Virus record (IMG/VR): IMGVR_UViG_3300036591_000156 | Span: 1-44,448 of that record | Source: a virus | DNA length: 44,448 nt | Strand: one strand, 5' to 3' | Shown: positions 8,022 to 14,974 of the stretch, piece by piece | How positions within the stretch are numbered: the first letter of the stretch is position 1 | Layout: each line of letters begins with the position of its first letter | Made by a program: the position numbers and the translations under genes | Notes under the pieces: model-generated | Database searches by the model: none | Told to the model about the DNA's origin: nothing | The model's input: the letters and a program-made list of their open reading frames with translations, nothing else

Positions 8022-8520
8022 CGTCCATATCCTTTCGGCCTGCGCCATTTGAGGTTTGCCCGGATCCGCCATTTTCGCGGCCGCCGCCGTTGGTGTCGCC
8101 GCCGCCATAATTGCCGCCGCCTTGGCCGCCATATCCGCCACCGGATCCGCCGCCGTCGCCGCCGGTCTTGGCCCCGTCCAGCATCGTTAAGACACAATTG
8201 AAACCTTGCAAAACCACCTCCGTGGAATAGCGATCCGCGCCGGACTGGTCCTGCCATTTGCGCGTGGCCAATTTGCCCTCAAGATAGATCTTTGCGCCTT
8301 TTTTCAAAAACCGCTCAGCGATCCCAACTAGGCCCTCTTGGAAAATGGCCACCGTGTGCCATTCGGTTTTTTCTTTGCGTTCCCCGGTGGTGCGATCTTT
8401 CCAGCTTTCAGACGTGGCAAGGCGCAGATTGCAGACCTTGCCGCCGTTGCTAAATGTCCGCACCTCGGGATCCGCGCCCAAGTGCCCGATCAGAATTATT
8501 TTGTTGACAGTGCCCGCCAT
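8005..8520 (-). CDS. ssb: Single-stranded DNA-binding protein
   Basis: The 171-residue protein has an OB-fold (1-112: [47 protein letters not shown]), a Gly-rich linker (about 118-150) and the acidic protein-interaction tip DDEIPF at the end. It coats single-stranded DNA and recruits repair and replication proteins. The ATG follows the stop of the upstream gene directly (TGA-ATG), and the last codons overlap the kinase start, so this is part of the phage operon rather than the chromosomal ssb. The intact tip implies it can compete for host partners. Confidence 0.95.
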   Translation of the reverse strand: MAGTVNKIILIGHLGADPEVRTFSNGGKVCNLRLATSESWKDRTTGERKEKTEWHTVAIFQEGLVGIAERFLKKGAKIYLEGKLATRKWQDQSGADRYSTEVVLQGFNCVLTMLDGAKTGGDGGGSGGGYGGQGGGNYGGGDTNGGGRENGGSGQTSNGAGRKDMDDEIPF

Positions 8521-8799
8521 TCAGCGACCCCCTAGAAAATTAAAGAAGCGGCGCAGCACATAGCTGCGCACAAGAGAAACCACCGTAAAGGCGGCCGCGA
8601 TTTGCGCCGATTGCGACAGGGACACCGGCACGCCCAAGGCGGGCAAAATCAGCAGATTGGCCGCAAAGGCCACCGCCAGCCCGGCCGCCATATTGGCCGA
8701 GGCTTCCACGGCCGAGGCGATGCGGCTTTGCCCCGTCGCGGGGCGCGCTGCACGCTTAGCAGCCCCGGCACCGTGCAAATCTGCGCGGCGGCCGATCAC
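8521..8799 (-). CDS. DUF7220-like small membrane protein
   Basis: The product has 92 residues and two hydrophobic segments (MAAGLAVAFAANLLILPALG and IAAAFTVVSLV) followed by R-SYVLRRFFN. The pattern 'SRIASAVEASANMAAG...AAAFTVVSLVRSYVLRRFF' matches small phage inner-membrane proteins grouped as DUF7220; function unknown. I chose the GTG at 8799, which overlaps the stop of the metallophosphoesterase gene as GTGA. A longer reading to 8880 would run antisense-like through that gene's end. The gene sits between lysis/DNA genes and ssb. Confidence 0.7.
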   Translation of the reverse strand: MIGRRADLHGAGAAKRAARPATGQSRIASAVEASANMAAGLAVAFAANLLILPALGVPVSLSQSAQIAAAFTVVSLVRSYVLRRFFNFLGGR

Positions 8800-10463
8800 G
8801 CGCACCACCGCCCATTGTCCGCTTGCGTGATGATTGATCGCTTGCCGTTGGCGTAGGCCACAACATGCGCGCGCCGCCAACTTGTCGGGCTTGTGTTGTA
8901 TCCTTGATCAAGCGCGCCGGTCATGCCAGCGACATAGACACCATCGACAATTTCGGGCGAGTGCTTGTCGCCAATCGTGATCCGCGTAGCCATGCGCGCC
9001 AAGCCCGAGGCGGTGCCGCGCGATCCGTTGGGGCCTTGGTGCCCGTGCATCCCGCATTCAATGCCGCCGCTATCTTGGCAGATCACGAAAGATCCGCCCA
9101 TTGGGACAAATTCGATCCCGTCCAGATCTTGCGGATCCGCGCGTTTAAGCGCCCAACGCAGCAGATTAAACTTGTCTATTTTGTCCCGCTCAGCATCCAA
9201 TTGCGTCATATTGCAAAGGTGCCAATATGACGCGTTGGCGATATCCCGGCGGTCCGCATCGCGGCGCGTCCACTGTTTCAACCGATCATCGTGGTTGGAT
9301 TCCACCATGACCGTTTGGCAGAAATCGCGGGCCGTGCTGCGCATAAAGGCCGCACCGTGCGCAATATGCGCCTCAATCCCATGCAAGCCCCGGTGCACCA
9401 TATAGGCCCAATGCAGCGGATCTTGATCGACGTGGCGGGACGACATTTCAAAGGACAGCAGGTCATGGAAAAATTGCGTTTGCGGCCGCAGCCGTTCCAT
9501 CAGGCTATCCGCGCGCGCGCCCCATAGGCTCTCAAAGACAACATCCGCGACACTCGGCAAATGGATATCGCCAAAGGTCACGGCCTTGACCCGGTGCCCG
9601 GCGGACACGCGGCCCGCGCTTACTTTGAAATCAAGATCTTGAAACGCGCCGTCCGGGGTGGCGCTAATCTGGCGGCACCACGCGTTGTCATCCGCATCCA
9701 CTTCCACAATCGTGGCCCCAAGGATGTGGTGGAATTCGGCCTTGAGGCCCGCCTTTTTGTTCACATAATTCGGCACCGTCACCGCGCCGGTGGTCATAAG
9801 GCTCGGGACGTGCTGGCCCGGCATTTGCGGGACCGTGATATAGGCAATTTTGGCGTGCGGAAAAACCGCGTCCCGGCCTTGGCTATAACTATCCAAACCG
9901 GAAAGCGGCTTTACCGCGGTTGGCAAGGTATTCATTTCAGCGCAAAACAGCACCGGGCCGCACTCCATCCGGTCAAAGCGCAAATAGGGCCGCACCTCGG
10001 CCCGGTATGTGCCGGTTAGCGTCATGCGGTCAGAGTGCCGGATTGTTTGATATGTGAAACCGGCCACGACCAACTCGGCGTCCATCGCCTGCGCATAGGC
10101 TTGCAGGTTGGCAAAAAAGCGCGGGTGCACGTCCGTATCATCCTGCGCCGCCGTCAGGATCCAGCGCCGCACTTGGCCGCGCCGGATCTTGCCGGGGGCC
10201 ACACCGGCACGCGCATACAGCGACCAATCCGGGGCGTAGTGTTCCGTGCCCGAGGCTTGCCGCTTTTCTTGCGTGCGCAGGAACCCGGCCAAACTGCGCC
10301 CGGTTTCATCATGGCCCGCAACCGTCATGCGGCGGGCCGCTTCGGTTAGGGCGGATCCCTTGCCGCCGCGCTGGCCACGCGGGTTGAACCCGTCGCGTAA
10401 CGCCGCTTCAATCGCGGCCTTGATCCGCCGTTGCCGCTCAACCGGCATGGCTTGGAACGTCAT
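8796..10463 (-). CDS. Phage metallophosphoesterase-like protein
   Basis: The product has 555 residues. Motifs of the calcineurin-like phosphoesterase fold are visible: GDIH (298-301), SNHDD (389-393, the GNHD position) and GMHGHQG (471-477, the GHxH position). Such enzymes hydrolyse phosphodiesters or phosphomonoesters with two metal ions. Phage members include nucleases that attack host DNA, but the substrate here is unknown. The first 290 residues have no assignment. The start ATG overlaps the Rz1-like stop by 4 bp (ATGA), and a longer in-frame start is therefore unlikely. It lies after the lysis genes, an unusual place for a DNA-metabolism enzyme. Confidence 0.68.
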   Translation of the reverse strand: MTFQAMPVERQRRIKAAIEAALRDGFNPRGQRGGKGSALTEAARRMTVAGHDETGRSLAGFLRTQEKRQASGTEHYAPDWSLYARAGVAPGKIRRGQVRRWILTAAQDDTDVHPRFFANLQAYAQAMDAELVVAGFTYQTIRHSDRMTLTGTYRAEVRPYLRFDRMECGPVLFCAEMNTLPTAVKPLSGLDSYSQGRDAVFPHAKIAYITVPQMPGQHVPSLMTTGAVTVPNYVNKKAGLKAEFHHILGATIVEVDADDNAWCRQISATPDGAFQDLDFKVSAGRVSAGHRVKAVTFGDIHLPSVADVVFESLWGARADSLMERLRPQTQFFHDLLSFEMSSRHVDQDPLHWAYMVHRGLHGIEAHIAHGAAFMRSTARDFCQTVMVESNHDDRLKQWTRRDADRRDIANASYWHLCNMTQLDAERDKIDKFNLLRWALKRADPQDLDGIEFVPMGGSFVICQDSGGIECGMHGHQGPNGSRGTASGLARMATRITIGDKHSPEIVDGVYVAGMTGALDQGYNTSPTSWRRAHVVAYANGKRSIITQADNGRWCA

Positions 10464-10750
10464 GGCGCAGCCCCCATCAAATCCGATTGCAGGCCGGTGG
10501 CCCATGCGACCACCGCCGCCTTTTCAGCGCCGCAGCGCATCAATTCATCGCCCATCCGCCCCACCGCCACCTCAAGTTGCGCGCGGGCCAAGGCATCGCG
10601 GCCGATGTAGTCCACCGGGCCAAGGCAGGGCCGCACCGCCGCCACCGGCAGGCGATCAATCGGGACTGCCACCCCACCGGGTGCCGAGCCGTTGCACCCC
10701 ATCAAAACCAAGGCCAAGGCCATCGGCCCCATCATCTGCAAACGCTTCAT
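10460..10750 (-). CDS. Rz1-like outer-membrane spanin lipoprotein
   Basis: The product has 96 residues and begins with a lipoprotein signal peptide, MKRLQMMGPMALALVLMGC, where LMGC is the lipobox. The mature protein is short and Pro/Gly-rich near its start, as in o-spanins. The gene starts inside the Rz-like gene in another frame, a 95-bp overlap, which is the classic Rz/Rz1 arrangement. With the i-spanin it fuses inner and outer membranes at the last step of lysis of a Gram-negative host. It is somewhat longer than lambda Rz1. Confidence 0.75.
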   Translation of the reverse strand: MKRLQMMGPMALALVLMGCNGSAPGGVAVPIDRLPVAAVRPCLGPVDYIGRDALARAQLEVAVGRMGDELMRCGAEKAAVVAWATGLQSDLMGAAP

Positions 10751-10982
10751 TTTCCAAACCCTTCACACGCGGCCCGCGCTGCACTTGCGCCGCCGCCAAA
10801 TTTTCAAGAGCGGCGCGCAAGGCCGCATCGCGCACCGCGACCAGATCGGCCAAGGCGGCGCGGGCGGCTAAGCCCTGCGCCTCGGCCTCGGCCGCGCCGC
10901 GTGCGTAGCCATTGCGATCAAGCGCAGCCCCAGCCCCCGCCACAGCCGCCACAAGCGCCAAGGCCGCACCCAACCGCCACAT
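10656..10982 (-). CDS. Rz-like inner-membrane spanin
   Basis: The product has 108 residues with one N-terminal membrane anchor (LGAALALVAAVAGAGAAL) followed by an Ala/Leu/Glu/Arg-rich helix likely to form a coiled coil in the periplasm. Position directly after the endolysin (TGATG junction at 10982) and the nested Rz1-like gene identify it as the i-spanin. The final 30 residues, encoded over the Rz1 start, are Gly/Asp-rich and probably constrained by the overlapping gene. Confidence 0.75.
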   Translation of the reverse strand: MWRLGAALALVAAVAGAGAALDRNGYARGAAEAEAQGLAARAALADLVAVRDAALRAALENLAAAQVQRGPRVKGLENEAFADDGADGLGLGFDGVQRLGTRWGGSPD

Positions 10983-11767
10983 CACAGCGCCGGGGCCTGA
11001 ACGTGCATCCAGTCATAATTTTTTGCGCGGCCCAGACTTGTCCAGCCCTCGGCCGTCCAGATCCGCCAAAAGCGATCCGCATCCGGCATGGCCAGCCGGG
11101 CGCGATCACGGCCCCAATGCAGGCGGTTGTGCGCGGGATCGAAATCCAGCGCCAAGCCCCACGCGTGGATCGACTTTTGAGAGCCGCCGCGCATCAACCT
11201 GTCATTGTAGCAGCCGCCGTAAAGGTGCAGCCCCAAGGCCTCGATTTGCGCGGGCGTGTGCGTGTCCGCGATGTGTTCAAAGATCAGGCCCAAGGATCCC
11301 GCAACCTCGGCGTGACAACTAATCGTGGAAACCGATTGGCTTTCATCCCAAGCCAAAACCATCGCCCAAGGCGGCCGCACCTTGCCTTGCGTGCAAATCG
11401 CGGATCCCGGCGCGCCATACCGGCGGACAAGATCACCGGCGCGGCCCCAAGAGGTTTCGCCGGTGCGATCCAGCGACGGCACGCCCGCCAGATCCGCCGC
11501 CCATAATTCATAGGCGGCATCGGTGGACGGCCCCCAATAGCCATCAGCGCCGCCAGCCGCGTGGCCCGCCTGCGCCAAGGCGATTTGCGCCGCCGCGATC
11601 ACTATCCGCGCGGCCGTGATCGGGCGGCCGCTGTCCAGTGCCCGCGTGCCCTCGACACGCTCAGCCGCCGCCAAAGACAGCGGCCCCACGTCACCATCAA
11701 TTGCGCCATCATACACGGCCACCATGCGCAAAACTGTTTGCGCCTTTTCAATCCCACTCCACGCCAT
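10982..11767 (-). CDS. Endolysin: peptidoglycan-binding plus M15-type peptidase
   Basis: The product has 261 residues. The N-terminal half (1-95) contains two DGDVGP/DGYWGP-type segments, typical of peptidoglycan-binding-1 repeats. The C-terminal half is an M15/VanY-like zinc peptidase with SIHAWGLALDFD (H201, D208) and DWMHVQ (H255) as metal ligands. It would cut peptide bonds in peptidoglycan at the end of infection. I chose the ATG at 11767 because GAGGTGATCGCT precedes it; the 27 residues upstream fall in the terminator region. No signal peptide, so it needs a holin. A strong terminator stands directly upstream. Confidence 0.88.
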   Translation of the reverse strand: MAWSGIEKAQTVLRMVAVYDGAIDGDVGPLSLAAAERVEGTRALDSGRPITAARIVIAAAQIALAQAGHAAGGADGYWGPSTDAAYELWAADLAGVPSLDRTGETSWGRAGDLVRRYGAPGSAICTQGKVRPPWAMVLAWDESQSVSTISCHAEVAGSLGLIFEHIADTHTPAQIEALGLHLYGGCYNDRLMRGGSQKSIHAWGLALDFDPAHNRLHWGRDRARLAMPDADRFWRIWTAEGWTSLGRAKNYDWMHVQAPAL

Positions 11768-11785
11768 AGCGATCACCTCAAATTC

Positions 11786-11822
11786 AAAACAAAAAGGCCC
11801 GGCGCAGGATACCGCGCCGGGC
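11786..11822 (-). terminator. Strong intrinsic terminator just before the endolysin gene
   Basis: Leftward, a perfect 9-bp stem (GCCCGGCGC with GCGCCGGGC, 11797-11805 and 11814-11822), an 8-base loop and then CTTTTTGTTTT give a textbook Rho-independent terminator. It lies 7 bases after the stop of the membrane-protein gene and 19 bases before the endolysin start codon, so lysis expression needs readthrough, antitermination or a separate start. Confidence 0.85.
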
Positions 11823-11828
11823 AAAACA

Positions 11829-12269
11829 TCACCGCAATTTTCCGCCAAAGATCCGCGCGATCAAGCGCAGCCGGTTAGGATAAAACGGCGAAAATATAAC
11901 CCAATACCGCGCGCGATCCGGGCTTGGGATTTGCAAATGGATCGCGCTTAAAATCAGATAAAAAGAAATCGCCCACCCGACATTGCAAGCCGCATTATAC
12001 CAAGACGCAAACAGATCGGCGCGCGCAGACATTTGCCAATCGGCCGACAGGAAATGTTGCAGCACATCCCAAAACCAAATCCGCGCCGCCGCGAAAAAGG
12101 CAAATATGCAAATGCCCTGCGCCATCCTTTTGGCCGGGCCGGTTAGGCTAAAATAAAAGCGCGGGCCAAAGGCGTAACACACCAGCATTGCCAGCACCCA
12201 AGCGGGCCAAGCCGTGACCGTATTCGGATCCAATTGGGAAAGCCAATTTGCCATCACCTCAATTTTCAT
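11829..12269 (-). CDS. Multi-span membrane protein of the lysis region
   Basis: The product has 146 residues with about four hydrophobic spans (AWVLAMLVCYAFG, GICIFAFFAAARIWFW, a middle WYNAACNVGWAISFYLILSAI and a weaker end). Its place between a holin-like gene and the endolysin makes a holin or antiholin role plausible, but I recognise no family. Its start overlaps the 55-residue gene upstream by 11 bp. A basic tail RLRLIARIFGGKLR ends the protein. Confidence 0.68.
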   Translation of the reverse strand: MKIEVMANWLSQLDPNTVTAWPAWVLAMLVCYAFGPRFYFSLTGPAKRMAQGICIFAFFAAARIWFWDVLQHFLSADWQMSARADLFASWYNAACNVGWAISFYLILSAIHLQIPSPDRARYWVIFSPFYPNRLRLIARIFGGKLR

Positions 12270-12426
12270 TGTGCAAACCCCTTAAAAGCAAAGTATCCAG
12301 CAGGCCATTAACAGCCTGTTCCATTTCATCGGTTTTCACCCGTTCCGCTTTCAGCGCATCGCGCCGGGCCACATCGGCCAGCCGCACCGCCTCAAGATTA
12401 ATCCGCCGCTTGAAAATCCAATTCAT
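12259..12426 (-). CDS. Small 55-aa hypothetical protein of the lysis region
   Basis: This short gene encodes MNWIFKRRINLEAVRLADVA followed by a charged helix rich in Arg, Asp, Glu and Leu. It starts with ATG overlapping the stop of the holin-like gene (ATGA at 12423-12426) and ends 11 bp inside the next gene, so it fills the gap exactly and is probably translated by coupling. The protein looks like one amphipathic or coiled-coil helix. Function unknown; a regulator of the holin is possible from position only. Confidence 0.65.
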   Translation of the reverse strand: MNWIFKRRINLEAVRLADVARRDALKAERVKTDEMEQAVNGLLDTLLLRGLHNEN

Positions 12427-12647
12427 TGGACGGCCCCCGAAATCGCGGCCGCGATCCTTTCCAGCGTGTTGCGCGTGGTGATTTCGCGTTCCACCGACGC
12501 GCGCAGATCATCATCTTTTCGGCCCATCAACAGATCGGTTAGGGCGTCATTGCGCCGCATTAGCCGCACCGCGAACCAAGACAGGCCAACGATAATCAAG
12601 GCACCGGGGCCACCGCCCAACGCGTCAAAGATTTCCTTTGCACTCAC
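12423..12647 (-). CDS. Holin-like protein with one membrane segment
   Basis: The product has 74 residues from a GTG start (VSAKEIFDALGGG) preceded by GAAGGGGG. One hydrophobic span (PGALIIVGLSWFAVRLM) is followed by a charged helical tail (RRNDALTDLLMGRKDDD...). Small size, a single span with charged tail and placement before the endolysin suit a class III-type holin or a holin partner. An ATG-like start further upstream (12671) is possible but lacks a clear ribosome site. Confidence 0.6.
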   Translation of the reverse strand: MSAKEIFDALGGGPGALIIVGLSWFAVRLMRRNDALTDLLMGRKDDDLRASVEREITTRNTLERIAAAISGAVQ

Positions 12648-12684
12648 TTTTTGACCCCCTTCAGATCGCACCGCCCAAATTTAA

Positions 12685-12714
12685 GGGCACCGCACACGTT
12701 AGTGTGCGGCACCC
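12685..12714. repeat. Stem-loop between tail-fibre and holin-like genes
   Basis: A perfect 8-bp stem (12690-12697 with 12702-12709) around loop GTTA extends to 13 bp with two mismatches. A run of A follows on the plus strand, so U residues precede the hairpin in the leftward transcript. It is therefore not a normal terminator in either direction. It may stabilise mRNA or mark a processing site. Confidence 0.6.
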
Positions 12715-12735
12715 CCAAAAAAAAGCCCGCCAGAT

Positions 12736-13773
12736 TCAAGCGACAGTAACGGCGCTCTCAAGATCAAAAACCCGGACGCGCAAAGCCGCCAGCCCGGCCG
12801 CCTGCGCGTCTATCAAATCAAGCGCGTCTTGCAGCGCCGCCGTTAGGATCGGGGTGGCGCGGCCGTAATCCATCCCTTGAAAATCGGGCACCGTCCGCTT
12901 TGCCATGACAGCAGGGCGGGCCGCATCCACCAAGACGCCATCGGGATCAATATCGCCAACCTCAAGCGCGGGCGCGGCCTCGTATTCCTCTTGCCGCATC
13001 GCGTCCTTTTCACCGGACACCGCGCCCGGCAGGAACTCTTGAAATTCATGCGCAATAAAGCCGTCCATCCATTCGCCATCCGCTTTAAATATATACGTCA
13101 CCGGGCGCAGGGCGCGGATAATATCAATTGCGTTGGCCAAGGGCTTGACGTCTTTTTTTAAGCGGTGATCCGAGGTTGTAATATAGCTTGTGCTATTGTC
13201 ATTAACGTAAACGGATCCGACAGTGACGCCCGCCCTGTTCCATTGGGCAACCGCGCCATTTGCGCCTTCCCGGTTTGCATAGATCGCTGCGCCGCCCCCG
13301 CGCGAAAACAAACCCGCGCCATCAACTTGCAATTGCACAAACCGGCCATCAGCAGGCGCGATCAAACCGATGCCAGCGCCGTCTATCGCGCCGCCGGTCA
13401 CTTCAATATCGTCAAACGCCCCAATTTGTGCCGCCGTCACCGCGTGCGGGTTATCAACCCGGCCACCGTGCCCCGCGTAGCCTTCAAAATTGTCTTGGAT
13501 ATCAGATTGGCGCGCGATCAGATCCAGCAAACGCGAGGCCACGCCGGTAGGTTGGATCGCGTAGCCCATGCCCGACACCGCCGCGCCGGAATAGTTGCGC
13601 GCAAGGCGCAAGGATGTGCCCGAAATCACCGCCGACACCTCAAACACGCGGCCATCGGCCAGCACCAAGCTATCCGCCGCCGCGATTGCCGAGGCGGACC
13701 ACGCCACCCCGGATCCGGTTGCAATATCGCTACCATCGGAAAGGGCAACCGTGCCCAAAGAATACCAAGCCAT
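12736..13773 (-). CDS. Tail fibre with S74 self-cleaving chaperone domain
   Basis: The product has 345 residues. The N-terminal 90 residues (MAWYSLGTVALSDGSDIATG...) look like a virion-attachment domain, and 110-190 carry fibre-like sequence. The C-terminus has the intramolecular chaperone mark TTSDHRLKKDVKPL (S201, D202) and GFIAHE (238-243), typical of peptidase S74 domains. These trimerise the fibre and then cut themselves off at the Ser. The cleaved chaperone would be about 145 residues. It is the last structural gene before the lysis genes and probably binds a host surface structure. Confidence 0.85.
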   Translation of the reverse strand: MAWYSLGTVALSDGSDIATGSGVAWSASAIAAADSLVLADGRVFEVSAVISGTSLRLARNYSGAAVSGMGYAIQPTGVASRLLDLIARQSDIQDNFEGYAGHGGRVDNPHAVTAAQIGAFDDIEVTGGAIDGAGIGLIAPADGRFVQLQVDGAGLFSRGGGAAIYANREGANGAVAQWNRAGVTVGSVYVNDNSTSYITTSDHRLKKDVKPLANAIDIIRALRPVTYIFKADGEWMDGFIAHEFQEFLPGAVSGEKDAMRQEEYEAAPALEVGDIDPDGVLVDAARPAVMAKRTVPDFQGMDYGRATPILTAALQDALDLIDAQAAGLAALRVRVFDLESAVTVA

Positions 13774-13795
13774 TTTTAAGCCCCTTTATTTTGAA

Positions 13796-13978
13796 TTAAC
13801 ACAAGCCAGATCCGCCGCCCACTTTTGGGCACCACATCGGCATATCGGGCGGGCCGAAAATATCCTCGAAAGAAACCCGTTCCGCGCCCGCCGGGGGCAG
13901 ATTGAAACTTGGATAAGGCGACGTTTCAACGCAGCCCGCGACAGAAACGGCCGCCAATAGCGCAGCGCATTTAATCAT
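13796..13978 (-). CDS. Small phage lipoprotein
   Basis: The product has 60 residues with a lipoprotein signal MIKCAALLAAVSVAGC (lipobox VAGC) and a short Pro-rich mature part ending in PMWCPKVGGGSGLC. The start overlaps the previous gene's end by 8 bp. Lipoproteins encoded by prophages in this position sometimes block superinfection at the envelope or act with spanins; here the role is unknown. Confidence 0.65.
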   Translation of the reverse strand: MIKCAALLAAVSVAGCVETSPYPSFNLPPAGAERVSFEDIFGPPDMPMWCPKVGGGSGLC

Positions 13979-14681
13979 ATCTTAAAACTCCAAATCCAAT
14001 TGAAACATCAACCGCCGGGCGATATTGAGCAAAGCCCGCCGCGCCCGATGTGCTATGCGGAAAGACAACGCCGATTTCTTCAACGTAAATCCGGCCCGCG
14101 TCACGGCGCATTGCGCCTATAATGATTTGCGCCACAACTTGATAAGTTGAAAACCGGATCTGAAAACCAGATTGCGCGCCCGAGGCGATGCACCACACCG
14201 GCGCAATTGGTGGATCATAGGTGCGCGCGCCAAAATTAGGCTCAGATAGCGTGAGGGTTTTACCGGCGGCCATCCAAACCAAAGTTTGATCCGAGTGAAA
14301 AATTGTGCGGCTATTGCCATCCTTTAACAAGATCCCGTAGCCGCCCGTTGCGGGCGCGTTAGATCCATAACGCAATTTCCGATAGGGCACCGATCCCGCG
14401 TTTGAAATCATCCTATAATTAACGTTTTTAAACCCGTTATCATCAAAGACTTCGCCCGCATCAATGCTAGGAAATTCTATCGTTTCAGCGACCCACCGGC
14501 CATCGGTCATTTTCCAAGCGATAAACTCGCCAGCGACCACCGGCACATCATGCACAAAGGCGCTAGATCCGAGGTAGGGGGATCCGGTGGACGTGCCCCC
14601 GCCAACGTCCACCAACAGATCCAGACTGCTATCCAAGACCACCTCTTGCGCCCCGTTTTTGACGATAATTCCGTGCGGCAT
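13971..14681 (-). CDS. Phage tail-tip associated hypothetical protein
   Basis: The product has 236 residues and no family I recognise with certainty. It is rich in Gly, Ser, Thr and Tyr with alternating hydrophobic residues, suggesting beta structure as in tail-tip or fibre proteins, and begins MPHGIIVKNGAQEVVLDSSLD. It is a tight member of the tail operon: its start overlaps the stop of the upstream gene by one base. It resembles the 97-residue protein encoded next to it in style (IDIGASVM/LLVDVGGG), and both probably decorate the tail tip. Confidence 0.65.
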   Translation of the reverse strand: MPHGIIVKNGAQEVVLDSSLDLLVDVGGGTSTGSPYLGSSAFVHDVPVVAGEFIAWKMTDGRWVAETIEFPSIDAGEVFDDNGFKNVNYRMISNAGSVPYRKLRYGSNAPATGGYGILLKDGNSRTIFHSDQTLVWMAAGKTLTLSEPNFGARTYDPPIAPVWCIASGAQSGFQIRFSTYQVVAQIIIGAMRRDAGRIYVEEIGVVFPHSTSGAAGFAQYRPAVDVSIGFGVLRYD

Positions 14682-14974
14682 TAGCTTGTCCTAAATAAGT
14701 AGACCGAAAATTGCGGCGTGGTTTTGTGATCCATAAACCCCGCCGTATCCCAAGAAAAAGTTTTGGTGGAATTATTCCACTTGTAAGGCGGCAAAACTGA
14801 ATTGTTATCTAGCCGCACATGGAAAAACCCCTTGTTACTATCAAAACTGCCAAAGGTGCGGGATCCAGATTTTCCCGACAGGCTATGACTGTTAATCAGC
14901 CGGGCCGAGCGCATCACCGATGCGCCAATATCAATCAACCCGGCCGTAGTGCGCAATGCGATCCCAAACGCCAT
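14681..14974 (-). CDS. Small tail-tip hypothetical protein
   Basis: The product has 97 residues and beta-rich composition, starting MAFGIALRTTAGLIDIGASVM. It lies immediately after the large tail-tip gene (one-base stop/start overlap at 14974) and before the 236-residue tail gene. Base composition is lower in GC than the large gene upstream. No family recognised; a minor tail or fibre-attachment component is likely from context. Confidence 0.6.
   Translation of the reverse strand: MAFGIALRTTAGLIDIGASVMRSARLINSHSLSGKSGSRTFGSFDSNKGFFHVRLDNNSVLPPYKWNNSTKTFSWDTAGFMDHKTTPQFSVYLFRTS

Noticed and set aside
8021-8141. Longer kinase starting upstream inside ssb
   Set aside because: The extra 40 residues are a frame-shifted reading of the SSB Gly-rich linker; the ATG at 8021 has a ribosome site and begins the recognisable domain.
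12685-12720. Intrinsic terminator after the tail-fibre gene region
   Set aside because: The A-run is on the wrong side: in the leftward transcript the U-run comes before the hairpin, and no rightward gene needs a terminator here.
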